Shown here: in pieces, positions 20,926 to 43,383 of the stretch | Layout of the letters: each line of letters opens with the position of its first letter | How positions within the stretch are numbered: the stretch's first letter is position 1 | Assembly: GCA_950097015.1 (NCBI GenBank) | Contig: CATNEN010000025.1 | Location: forward strand, 5,570,001 to 5,634,000 | From: Macrostomum hystrix | Taxonomy: Eukaryota; Platyhelminthes; Macrostomidae | DNA: 64,000 bases | Direction of reading: 5' to 3' | Notes under the pieces: generated by a model | The model's database searches: none | Seen by the model: only the letters and a program-made list of their open reading frames with translations | What the model was told of the DNA's origin: nothing | Translations under genes and position numbers: made by a program

Positions 20926-22870
20926 AGTCTGTTGCAGATTGTAGCCTCAGTTATACATTAGTTATACAGTCAGCTTGTCTTGCTGCTTTTCGCTTTAGGT
21001 ATCGTTAGCGGCGGTAATGGCAAAAGCAATACGCATTGCACTGAACCAGAAGAATGCACTGCACACGCGCACTTTTTACGTATTCTCTAAGAAGATTTGG
21101 CATTTCAGCTTTTCAAGAAGATGCCAACGTATAGACTAGTTACAAGTTTTTAAAAGAAGAAAAGAGAAAAAAAGTAACAAATTGTCTGTTTCTTTTAGTC
21201 TTGCTTCGAGGGAATAGAAAAAAGAATATCAACAGTAACGCCAATAATATTTATTATTCACTCACCTTTAGATTATGAAGACCAAAAGAAATGTGCTGTG
21301 TTATCAAATGACAAATATTGTTATTAACAGTATAACTAATTAAATAATAAATAGAGCAACTAGTCACATTTAACTATATAGAAATAGAAAAATAAGAAAA
21401 ATTAAACGACAAATGATTGGAACATTTGCATACTACTACAAAGTAACAAAGTAATAAAAGTGGAGAGATAAAAAGAGAACGTACGATAGGTCTAGACTCT
21501 AGATGTTTACAAACAAAGCCTTTTAGCACCCAGCCAAAGCAGCGATGTAGTAGTGCAACTAAAATGAAAAGTGACCAGGTTAGTTCTCTACTCATAATTT
21601 TGAGGGCGGCAAACAAGATTAGCAAACTGAAAAATAAATGACAGCTACCAGGTTCTTCAGGCCATCGCTCCTTGTAAAATTCCGTTTTGTCTGATAGTTT
21701 AACTCAGCCAATAAGAAAAGAATTAGCAGAAAATATAAAGAAAAAAAATACAACAGCTAGAGAGATGCTTAAACAAGAGTTCATTTAGTCATATTGGGGT
21801 AGTAAGTAAGTAAGATCAAGGGATAGAATGTTAAGCAGCATTATAGTATAAGCAAAAGGCACTTTTCAATTTCTTTTTCTATTATAATTTCTTACTCTAT
21901 TTGTTTATAGCAATCAAAAATTTAAAGTGTACAGTATCATAACAGTTAAGTACAAATATCAGATTTTAATATAGACTTCTTCTAATAGTAGACACAGCCA
22001 GCTGTCATCAATAGCGATCTGATTTGCAAACTTTTGTCCAATCAGATTGGGAGAAGTAGAAAGGAGAGAAAAACTGCGCGAAGCAAATAATTGTGACTTA
22101 AAATAAGGAAAATATCATTAGATACTTATAATATAAATAGCAGTTTGATTAAATTTGTGCTAAACCGTTTGTTTATATAAATAATGTAAGTAAAAACGAA
22201 AAATATCTATATAGAGAATATTATCATCTTTGATTGATGATGGTTGAACGATTTCTTGCTTGGTTTAATACGGGCTAGCTTGTGAAAGAGACTTAAACCA
22301 CACTGCTCAAAAAGTTCTCAAAAAAAGTTATTTTCTTCGCAAAACAAAAAAGTTGCTGAATCAAGCGGCCGAATATAAATATATATATCAAAGATTAATA
22401 ATAACAATAAGATATGAGTTTGCCTCAATCTGCTTTTTATTTCTCGAAAATCCTAATTATTTAGTGGTGACGAAACGCGAAGAAAATATTGTTGCCTAAG
22501 TCGCCTTCTTGCCCGTCTCTTAGCCCATTGAGACAGAAAATAAACTAGCGAGATAGAATTAAAAATAGTAAGATAATATGATAGACACTATATTAAAGAG
22601 AAGACAAAAATGATTTCTATTATTTAGTACTAAGCAGGTTATAGTGGAGTAAATTACTCAGATATGATAACTCTAATTTTTTTAATCTCTCATTCTTTCT
22701 GTAAGCATCTGTAAGAAAATTATTTTACAACATTATATATCCTATGGGACTCTCAAAAAAGGTTTTTGAGAGATTTCCCATTCCCCAAGGACACGCAAAT
22801 TTGTTTCCCTTGTAAATGGGATTTCCCTATAGGATTCCCTAAGGAAACGCAAGGCGCAAAAACGCTTAAA
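20926..22870. other. AT-rich intergenic region
   Basis: No gene, RNA or transposon recognised. It lies between the 3' ends of MMD (+) and MCU (-). Short palindrome ctctcaaaaa...tttttgagag occurs at about 22750-22771. Confidence 0.5.
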
Positions 22871-22874
22871 GGGA

Positions 22875-22880
22875 TTTATT
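22875..22880 (-). terminator. Polyadenylation signal AATAAA, MCU
   Basis: AATAAA on the - strand, about 116 bp beyond the MCU stop codon. Confidence 0.5.
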
Positions 22881-22995
22881 CTCCAAGGAATTCTCCAAGA
22901 AGCAATATAGATTCCCTAACAATTATTCTCCTCCAATCGGTCTTAAAAAAAGAAAAATAGTTCATTTCGAAATGAGCTAAAAATAGTCGTCAAGT

Positions 22996-33150
<10,155 letters not shown>

Positions 33151-33165
33151 GGTCACTTTTAGCTT

Positions 33166-36100
33166 CTGTTAGAAGGGAGTGTGGCTGTTTAGCTGGACTG
33201 AAAATAGGTTTTAACATTACTTGGATTAATAATATTACCTAAGCTTTCTATATGCACTTTAAAAATAGCAATAATTTACCAATTATAAATGGTTTTAATA
33301 TTTGCATGTGGGCTGTTAGCACTGACACATCATTTTGTGACTGTAGATCTATAGCCAGTGAGATTTAGCAATATCTGCTGACTAAACACACATATGTACC
33401 AATAGAGACATGAAACACAGGCACACAGTCACATAGGGGTGTATATCTAATTGATATATTAGATCTATTAGGTTTGAGAACAGAAGGCAGGTACAATCAT
33501 GATTCTACCATTTATGCCAAAAATTATTTTAAAGAATTCATTAGTAGCCAAGCTACGGTAGAAATAATGTTTTGTATGAATTTGTATTGAAATAAAAAGT
33601 TAAATGTTAAATCTATATTTGATAAGTTGAATGCCAAATTACCAAACATATTGTGAACCTAGACAAAGTTAGTAACCATTTTTTATAATTAAAACAATTT
33701 AAATATACCTCTTTATTTATAGAAAAAGGTAACTACTGACTTAGTGGCTGACTGACTTAAATTAAGAATTAAAACAATAATTAACACTATTATTATTTTC
33801 ACTAATTCACTTCTATTGATCATTAAATGACATCTTTAAGTTTAATTTCACATGCAATTAATTACAATCATTTTTTCCAATGGCTGCTGATTCCTTTTGC
33901 TTGATATTTTATTGTATGCAGTATTTCAGTATTTAAAATACAGAAATAGCAGCAGAAATGTAAAAAAAACAATTAAATTATACATTTTTGTTCCAATATA
34001 TGCATTATTCTTTGATATTGAGAAGCGAGAGAATTACTGAATTTGTCAATAGATAAAAGGGAAAATAATGACTGTCACATGTAAAATATAATAAATATCG
34101 CAAAATAAAATGTTACAAATACCTAAACTTTTTTCACATATAAATCAACTACTCCAAAATAAAAAAAACTGTATTCTATAATTTTGTTACTAAAGTTATC
34201 ATCGTGGTTTGGGTTCAAATAGATAGAGCTCAAAGGAAACCCAATTTTTCTGTAATTAGAGGTTTGTTAAGGCAAGATAGACCGTACTATAGACAGTACC
34301 AAGTGTTATTTCGTGTATTTTATTTCAGCGATAAAAAATAACCTGAGGTTTTACTAGCAATCTTTCAGCACAAAGCAACGTTCGACCTGTAAAAATTTAT
34401 CTCACAAGAACTGTATACCTTGAAATTATGCCTAATAAAAACACTTTCAATACAAACAAATGTATTTTTTAATTTATATACCAAATAAATAATTATTTTT
34501 GCTTTTCATTACATAAGTTTGTGTAGAAGCTACAATACATTTTAATTGCAAAGAATTTTTGTTATAGTCTGGTAATTTCCGTATTGTAGTCCGGTTTCTC
34601 AATAAATACTCGAATTGGATGGATGTAATGAGAGCTGTTTAAATTCTATATGTAGATTTTATTTCAGAAGTCAAACAGGCAAAATGTTTTATACCATTTT
34701 CTTGCTTCTTCTTTTTTAATTAGCAACTAGCTATACCATGCGGTCACACATATTGAACCCATAATCATAATATTATTTATAGTTAAAATAAAAAAATTCG
34801 GTTATGCCATCAAGTCTATAGAAAGTGCTCAGCATAACTTTAAAATATCAATTTTATTTCTTAAACTTATCTATTGATTTGGCTAAAGCGAAATTCGTGG
34901 ACTACAATAATATGAAAATGCTACTATTGATGAATATGATAGGAGGAAGAGGCCAATTGCTAAAGGAATACAATAAAATGGCATTATAACTGGGATATAT
35001 TCGACAGTTAATCGGAGAGATTAGAGGGCGGGGTCTTTATGCCGGTTTAGGAGCCTACCTATTTTTAATTAAAAGCATATTGTTTTTGTTGTTTCTATCG
35101 TTTGCTTTACGAGAGGAGTCGACCGAGTAGCATGCAAGGATCACAGTTTTAGTAACTCCTGTTATACTACAGTGGTCCTTGGCCATAGTTACATGTATTG
35201 TTCACAAATTGGGTGGACTAAATAGAGTGTCGAGTGTTTTTAGTGCGCAATGAAATATTTAAGTGTAGCCATGTGCCGGTTATAAATTCTAGTTTGTTTG
35301 TGATTGCAGTCATGATAGTCACATGAATTATCGTAATTGTGATTTAGCGCCGATTTGAAGTTTTATTTCTTGCAATCATTTTGAAGGTAAAGTCGTCGTC
35401 GCAAGTCGTAGATCGTTCAGCTGTTTCTCGTGCCTATTGATTACAGAGAGTCTATATAGACATGTAAACATGCTTGGTAAAACTTTTATTAGACACTTCA
35501 TTAGACACTTATGACGTAGACGAACCTGTTTTTAGAGATCTAATATTTGTATAAAACTATAAATAAATTGTTACACATTGTAAATAAGATTTTTATAGAT
35601 TATTTTAGGGTGCAGCCCGTGTTGCAGTCCGTATATGATGCAAACTAATATATGAGGTTCGAGTATTTAAATTATTTTTATTACTATGTTCATTTTATTA
35701 ATGTCAGTGATGTAACAAGTAAAGTTCAAAGCATAGTTTCAGTTTCCTGCTCTAAATTCTTTTAGCACCATAACACATCTTTAATTACCAATGACTGGGA
35801 CCCTAACAACCCAGAAGTAGAGGCTGATATACTTTCTGTTGTATACTTGTATGTTTTTATTTCTTAGTTCTTGTTTCTAATGAAGTATATTCTTATTAAC
35901 TTATTTAGGTCAATGAGTGGTAAGTTTGACTCCAGCGGTGTTAAACCTTCTCTTAGGTGATATAGGCCTATTTCCAATCGTATTATGGATGGTATTCAGG
36001 CAATCACAAAGGTGGTAAGCAATCAGTATACTAAGTAAGAAGCAGTCTGGAACATGGTACTTATCAGATTTGTCAAATATTCAGCAGTTCAAGGCTAAGG

Positions 36101-36519
36101 CCTGTTGTCTAATAATTGAGTCTATAGTCTGGTTGACTGTTAGAACTTTAGATTGGTCTGCTAGTGAGGCTAGGAGTTGGAAGAAGCTAAGGTAGTGGGA
36201 AACGGTTGACTGCTTTGCACTTTTGTATGTTGTATATATAGCATGGTGTTAGGCTATTATTGGTAGCCTGCATTTAGCAAATCAGCACATAGGCCCCTAT
36301 GAACTGGTGCATTGAAGAGATTAAGCTAGAACACATTTGGTGTGAGTGGCTACATCTCAAGGCATTTAAAGAATGAAGAGCAAGTCAAGTCATAGAGATA
36401 AATAAAATAATAGTCAGGATAATAATGTGTCATCAAATATAGGTTATGGAGAATGTTGCCAAACTGATGCTTAGGGCACCACATGAATTCTTTGAGTTAC
36501 ATCTCTAAGGTCTTGCTAG
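33166..36519. other. AT-rich upstream region of MCU
   Basis: No coding sequence, RNA or transposon recognised over about 3.3 kb. It ends at the Gypsy 3' LTR. It presumably holds the MCU promoter near 33.2 kb, but no clear TATA or initiator was picked out. Confidence 0.5.
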
Positions 36520-37324
36520 TGTCCTAGGGCTCTTACTAAATTCAATATTACTCCTAACAATGTCACCAAAGTTGTTGTAGGGCTAAATTAATTCTACTGC
36601 TGTTACCAAAGTTGTTACAGGCCTTTTATACTTTTGTCAATCTTATGAATGTCTTTTAATTATTCGCTTTATGTATTTCTTATCTCAATTCAAATTGGTA
36701 GCGTTTATGTATTCAAATATGGTAGCGTTATATATATTCAATCTGGTAGCGTTATACTTTTAGTATGGCCGGTATCTTTACTGTATATTCCTTTCTGCTT
36801 ATAACTTTACTGTATTATTTCTATAAATACTTCGTATCAATCTTTATCCGTATTTATCAGTCTTTATCCGTCTTTATCAGTCTTTATCCGTCTTTATCAG
36901 TCTTTATCCGTCTTCAATTATCATTCAGTTAACCTTCAATTCAATCTTCAGTTCAGTCTTCAATTTCAATCTTCAGTCCGTTTCATAGGGCTTTCCAGTG
37001 GATCTAGAGTTACAGCTCTTCTTCACTTTATTTACTTCTCTTTCGCAAATAACTTCAATATAACACTTTAAGATTCAAGCTTTCTTTTACTCTGAACTCT
37101 TTTCCCAATCGAGGTGGTACGAGTTGGTTTTTCTCTCTTCGCTTCGGGTGTATTTATACTAAAAATTCCCTTCATCTCCGCGACTTCAGTATAACTATTT
37201 TAATTTTCGGTGCAGACAAACAAATGGTGCATTTAAACAAAATTTACGTAACATTAAAACAAAAATATTTAATTTCGCGGGAACACTTTCTAGGAAAAAT
37301 AAAACAATCGGAAACCCTATCTCA
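36520..37324 (-). repeat. 3' LTR of Gypsy element
   Basis: Reads tgtcctagggctc...ctatctca on the + strand. It contains a short tandem array (tctttatccgtctttatcag, about 36840-36912). On the - strand there is TATAAATA at 37157-37150 and AATAAA at about 37030. Confidence 0.95.
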
Positions 37325-37602
37325 ACTGATCTCCCTACTAGACATATTTGAATGCATGCAATAAGTGAAAATATGGCTAAGCAACACATGAATTTACACA
37401 AAATAGGATAAATGGCACTAAATGGCTAAAATACAGAAAGAACACAGTAAAACACGTTTATACAAAAGTAGAATATATGGTATTAAATGGTTAAAACACA
37501 TGAATTTATACAAAATAGATGACACTAAATGACATAGAGCAAAATACAACACAAAACCTTTCACCAAAAATGTAAGTCCATAGTTGTCTCTCCTCTTCAT
37601 AT

Positions 37603-38421
37603 TCAAAATGCGCATGGGGCCGGCAGAGCTCTGTAATATGGCCAGCCGATCTGCTTGAAGGCCCACCGGAACTCCATATTTGTTACCTTCCGGTGAAGGA
37701 CTACCTCGCTTGATGTTGAACTGCGGTGCACGTTGTGTGCCACCGCTTGTAGTACCGTGACTGCCTGGTGTTGTGGCAGACTTCTCAGAGCCGTCATGCT
37801 CTTCCATACATGAGCCCTTTGCGGATAGGACTGCTCATATGTATGGAAGGCTACTTTTTCCATGTATTCTGTTAAGTCATGTACCATCTTTTCTTTTTCC
37901 TCGTCCTCTGGCGTAGGCTGAGTCACCTGCACAGGCTGGAGCACCGTGGGCGTCGTTAGTGGCGGTTGCGGCACAACCTGTGGCGGCTGAGGCACAACTT
38001 GCGGCGCCTGAGACACCGCTTGCGACGGCTGAGGCGCGGCTCGTGATGGCTGAGGCACGGCTCGTGATGGCTGCGGCTTGGGCTGCATTTCTCTCTTGGC
38101 CCTAGATTCCATCGGTACAGGCCGCAGTTGCTGCGGCGCCGGCCCAGCCAAGTTGCGACTAGCAGATGCGCCATCCCTTGTAGTTAGCCGAATTACCGAT
38201 TTAAGGCGATTTCCGCCATCAGTCGCGCATGCCGCTTGTGCCGTCTTTGCCTGCTTGATCGCCACCGGCGATGGTGTCCGTAGCCTTTTGGATGCCATAG
38301 ATACGGCGACTGGCAGTTTGGGTCGCGTAGCCACTCTCTCTGGTGCTGCTTCCATGTTCTCTTGGGCAGATCCTCCTTCACTTAACAATTCTTGTAGAAA
38401 GTCGTCTAAGTCACAATCCAT
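37603..38421 (-). CDS. Extra ORF of unknown function in Gypsy element (ORF3)
   Basis: 272 residues from ATG at 38421, placed 3' of pol where some elements carry env. No signal peptide or hydrophobic segment is visible, so it is not an obvious envelope protein. The N-terminus is acidic (MDCDLDDFLQELLSEGG), followed by a basic patch (SMASKRLRTPSPVAIKQAK), a Pro/Gln/Val-rich repeat region (PQPSRA, QVVPQPP, about 110-165) and a possibly folded helical C-terminus (EKMVHDLTEYMEKVAFHTYE). The frame is open and intact although codon content alone cannot prove expression. I do not recognise the family. Confidence 0.65.
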   Translation of the reverse strand: MDCDLDDFLQELLSEGGSAQENMEAAPERVATRPKLPVAVSMASKRLRTPSPVAIKQAKTAQAACATDGGNRLKSVIRLTTRDGASASRNLAGPAPQQLRPVPMESRAKREMQPKPQPSRAVPQPSRAAPQPSQAVSQAPQVVPQPPQVVPQPPLTTPTVLQPVQVTQPTPEDEEKEKMVHDLTEYMEKVAFHTYEQSYPQRAHVWKSMTALRSLPQHQAVTVLQAVAHNVHRSSTSSEVVLHRKVTNMEFRWAFKQIGWPYYRALPAPCAF

Positions 38422-38824
38422 TGTTAGCAATTTTCACGTCTTTGGCACCTTCTTAACAGATTTCTCTGGCGGGCTCTAGGTGGTCTTATTATACATACTA
38501 AAAACTGGACCGCATCATTGTGTCCGGGCTCCCCAGGGATCTGAGGGCCACTTTTGACAGTCTTATTCTGCCATGTCATATATCACACTCTTTTCAATTC
38601 AATTTCCGACTTTATTAATTGCAATTTTACTTTCATGTTTGGATTCTTTTTATAGATCTTAATCTCCTGAATACATTGGTCTTTTTTATTTTTTCAATAT
38701 CTTTTTCTTATCAATTTTTATTTGCTTTTTAAGTTTTTCTTATTTTAAATCTTAATTGTTTAACATTGGTTTAAATGCGAATCTGATTCAACTCGCCTCC
38801 CATTGTTCTCTATTGTTTTCGAAA

Positions 38825-41800
38825 TCACTGGGGTAGATATTTTCTGTATCGCTCCCGAGGCACGAAGCCGTGAGTGACTGGCTGGGTGTTGCGTAACACT
38901 CCTCTTCCTGGGGTAGGCTCTCCCCTGTTCAATTGTTCATTTCTGTCATTTCGTGGTCTGAGATTATAGCCATGGGCTCCTTCTGTATGTACATTTCTTT
39001 CTTCTTCATGTTCAATCTCTGACTCATTCATGTTCATTTCTTCGGTCTTGTCCATTTCGCTGTCTGTTTCTTCTTGCTCTGACTCATTCGATTCTTCTTG
39101 CCTTTCGCTTTCATTGTCAGGGATTGCTTCCTGTTCTGCATAGTCTTCGTCTTCGGATTCTTCATTTGGCATATTAGCTCTCCATCTTATTCTGTCTTCT
39201 TCTTCGGATTCGTCTTCTTCTTCATTAATGACAATTACATTTTGTTTATTTTTATTTGAGGTGGCCTGACCTCCCTTAACTTTTGACCGTGTGGTGTGAC
39301 TAATTTTGTGATCTTCCTTTCTTGTTTGTTCTGCGGATTGTAATGTGATCTGTGTGTTTGGCACTGGTGTGATGTTATTTCTATGCACAATTAATTTCTC
39401 TCCTACTCTTTCTCCTTCAATTTCTCTCTGAACACGATAAACTGTGTCGGATAACTGAGCAAGTACTCGGTACGCGGCTCGCTTTTTCCTGTGAAACTTA
39501 TGGCTCTCATCCTGATGTAGCTGAGGATTATTTAACAGTACTATTCCTCCAATAATAATGTCTTTTGGCTTCTTGGCTACTTCAGCCTTTTCTTTTCTTT
39601 GTTCATTAATCTTCTCTAGCTTCTGTTTGACAATCTTATTAGCTTTCTCCAGTCTTTCGGCATGGTCTTTTACATAACTAGGATAGTTAGCGAATTCATG
39701 CGGTCTTTTGACTATATTGTCTATGGGCAAAGTTGCTTCACGCCCAAATAATAGATAGTGAGGCGAATATCCGGTGGATTGATTAATACTCGTTCGCACT
39801 GCTACGAGCGCGGCTGGAATCATGAGATCCCAATCAGAGTGATCCTTGTTAATCAGACATGTAACTATCGATTTGACTTGTCCATTAAATCGTTCAACTA
39901 AGCCGTTACTTTGAGCATGGTAGGGTGTGGTGCACGTGTGCTTGATCCCATACAGCTCACAAAATGCTTGAAATTGTCGGCTAGTAAATGACTTTCCATT
40001 ATCAGTATGGATCCATTTGCATTGTCCGTATTCTGCGAATACTCTTTCTTGCAATATCTTAATCACAGTATCTGATTTCTGGTTCCTGGTCGGAAAAGCG
40101 AATGGGAATCTAGTTGTACTATCGACTATTGTCAGTACATACTTGTGCCCTCTTTTGCTGTCCTTGGACACAGGTCCAATGAAATCTATATGGAGGCGCT
40201 CAAACGGCTCACAAATCGGAAAATTCTGCACAGGTGCTGGGATACGCTGTCCCGCTTTACTCTCTAAACACGTTATACATTCTGAAATGTACTTCTCAAT
40301 TGCAGTGACTAGTCCGGGTCTCCAAAACCGTTCACGCACTCTCTGCGTGGTTTTATCACGGCCTAGGTGACCTGCCAATGGGCTGTCATGCAGTTCTCTA
40401 AACACAGCTTTTTCAATGCTCTTTGGCAACACAATTTTTCTGATTCCTTCTTCTTGAATCGTCAATAATTCATCTTCGAACTTCATCTGTTCGTAGTACT
40501 TTAACATCTTCTTCAATTCTTCTGACAATTTGTCTCCTGTCGGTTTCTCTACTGCACTCTTCTTCCAATTTATCAGTGTTCTCACTGAGGAGTCTTCTTG
40601 CTGGGCTTGCACCAACTGCTCCTTCTTGAGTGGAACCTCGAGATAATCAGTAAGAAGTTTCCGACATCTCTCTTCTTCAATTTCTTCATCTTCGACATAA
40701 TCTCTCGCATCTTCGAATACATCATCATCATCTTCATCATCTTTGTCATCTTCCTGTACTTTCTGCTCTTTGAGAATCTCCAGATCAGTCTGACAGCTTT
40801 GATGCTTCAGTGAGCTTCTGCTGGTCAACTGTTTTGCTGGCATCTCTTTCTCAATTACACAATCATTGCGGACATCGGTGCCGGTTTCCTCGATTTCTTC
40901 AGGTGGCTGAATCAGTCCTAGCTGGCTGTCTGGTAAGCTCACCTTCGGTTCACTTCTTTTCAATTCTAATTCAGAGTCCATTTTTCGGTCAATTTGTGTT
41001 GGCTTTGTAATTTCGGTCTCAGCAGGTCGTCGGGATAAACTGTCAGCGTTGCTGTGCTTGCTGCCCGAACGATGCTCGATGTCATACTGGAACTCGCTTA
41101 GCCGCTCGATCCAACGACCAAGAATTCCTTGCGCTTCAGTCTGGCGTAGAAGCCATAGGATCGCCTTGTGATCAGTGCGGGCTAAGAATCGCTTGCCAAT
41201 GAGATAAAATCGAAAGTGCTTCATCCCATCAACCAATGCTAACAACTCTTTTCTGGTGATCGGATATCTCTTTTCGGAATCTTTCATAGCTCGGCTAAAG
41301 TACGCAATCGGCCTTTCAGTGCCGTCGGACTGTATCTGTCCAAGACAGGCGCCGATTCGATTGTCGCTAGCATCGACATCTAGGACCATTCGTACTTTTT
41401 CATTCTCAGAAAACTCTGGATAGGCAAGCACTTCAGTGGACATTAACTTTTGCTTTAACAGTTCAAATGACTCAGTATGTACTTTAGTCCATTTTTCTTT
41501 GAAATTCTGCACTCCCTTCTTAGTTAATTGAAATAATGGGTGTGCGGCATCAGCATAATTCTTAACAAATCGGCAATAGTAATTGCATAATCCAAGGAAG
41601 CTTCTTAGTTCTTTAACATCTTTAGGCACTGGCCAAGTTTTAATAGCTTCAATCTTTGCCGGGTCTGTTCTTATTCCATCGACTCCGACTACATGTCCTA
41701 AGTACTTTAGTTCTTGCTGAAACAAGTTGCACTTTTTAGGTCTTAGTTTCAATCCAGCTGTTATCAATCTTTGAAATACTTCTTTCAGATGACTGAGATG

Positions 41801-43383
41801 TTCTTCAAAAGTCTTAGAGTAAGTCACTATGTCATCAATGTAAGACATGGCAAACTTGTGCTGAATGCCAGTCAGGACTAGGTTCATCAGTCTTTGAAAA
41901 GTACCGGGCGCATTAGACAGTCCTTGCGCCATGACTTGATATTCAAATTGGCCTCTCGTTAACGTAGAAAATGCTGTCATGTACTTGTGTTCCTCCTTTA
42001 TGGGAACTTGCCAATAGCCCGAATTAAGGTCAAGGCTGCTGAAGTACTGGCTTCCGGTTAGATGTGAAAATGTCTCCTGGATGTTCGGTAGAGGATATGG
42101 ATAGTAATCCACTCTTGAGTTTAAAACTCGAAAATCACTGACAATTCTGATGGTTCCATCCTTCTTAGGTACGATGACCAATGGTGTTGAATAAGTACTA
42201 TAGCTTGGTCTTATCAAGTTCTTAGCGAGCATGTCGTCTAATTGATCATCCACTTGTTTTTGCAAATGCGGCGGAATCCGTCTGGTAGGAATTCGAACCG
42301 GTGTGGTGTCTCTCAATGAAATTTCGTGGGTCACCAGGTGGGTCAGACCCATTTCTTGGCTGGTCTGAGAGAATGCCTCTCTGTGCTCTTTTATCAACTC
42401 GATAACTTGGTCTTTCTGTTTGTCAGTCAAATCTTCTCCTAGATTGATCTCAGTGATCCAATCTTCTTGGCTTAATTGCTCGCATTTCGCAGTCTTGACA
42501 TGTCCATTGGGTTTGACTTTTTCTGTTTGTTCTTGCTCGGCATAGTAAGTTAAGTCTTTAGCTTGCAATGGCTTGGCAAATCCGATAATCGTAGATCTCG
42601 ATAGCGGTATGTCGTCACTCTGCTTATTAATAACTTCAATGACTCCTGTTCCATTACTCATGGTTACTAGAGTCGGTATTACATCCAAAGTACCTTTCTT
42701 GGTGTTGATCTGTCCTCTGATTGGTTCAATAGTCATTGGCGTGCCATAATTGGCTTCGGCATTTTTCGGCAATTTAACAGAAATTCTAAGTGCACTATTA
42801 GCTGGCACAATTACTTTTTCAGAGCAATATACTCGACAAACACGAACTGGCAATTTAGTAAATTGAATTGGGATGCACATATTACTTCTTAGTACAAGCA
42901 TGCCTGTGGCAAAGTTAATATTATTGCAATAATCTTGGAAAAATTCCATTCCTAGGATATCGTCACAGTCGTGATGGCATAAGAGAAATTCGGTCTCAAT
43001 TTCAACTTCTCCAAATTTTACTTTAACAGTTACTTCTCCTGCAATCTTTACAGTTGCTCCATCAAACGTGGTCACTCTTCGATTGCTTGGCTCAATTTCA
43101 TTGTCTTTAACCATCTTCTTCCAGGAGTTCTTTCCTAGGAAGTTATGTCCTGCACCAGTGTCTAGCAAAAATGTTACTTTCTGATTCCGAATCTCGCCTT
43201 TCACAACTGCTTCACGACCTTTCTTCTCTGCACTAGATTCAGTTTGTACTTTCTCAGAGCTTACATTATCATTTACATTAGGTTTCTGCTTATTACTTGC
43301 CAGTTTAATTGAGGCCTGAGTTTCGCTGGCTGTACTTTTAGAGGGGCGTGGCCTCGCATCTCGTCCCTCACGAATCAGTTTCC
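38825..43383 (-). CDS. pol: Pol polyprotein: protease, RT, RNase H, integrase
   Basis: About 1519 residues, expressed in the -1 frame after gag; the first internal start-like codon at 43204 is GTG, so frameshifting is the likely entry. In order: aspartic protease with FLLDTGAGHNFLG (about 43170); RT with FRVLNSR, LDLNSGYWQVP and catalytic YIDDIV (about 41850); RNase H with LDVDASDNRIGACLG and TDHKAILWLL; integrase zinc motif H-D-S-P-L-A-G-H with CITC; integrase core with HIDFIGPV, HTDNGKSF and LVERFNG (D, D, E). The C-terminal tail is very acidic (EEEDESEEEDR and repeated Glu/Ser/Asn blocks). No stop or frameshift is seen. Confidence 0.96.
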
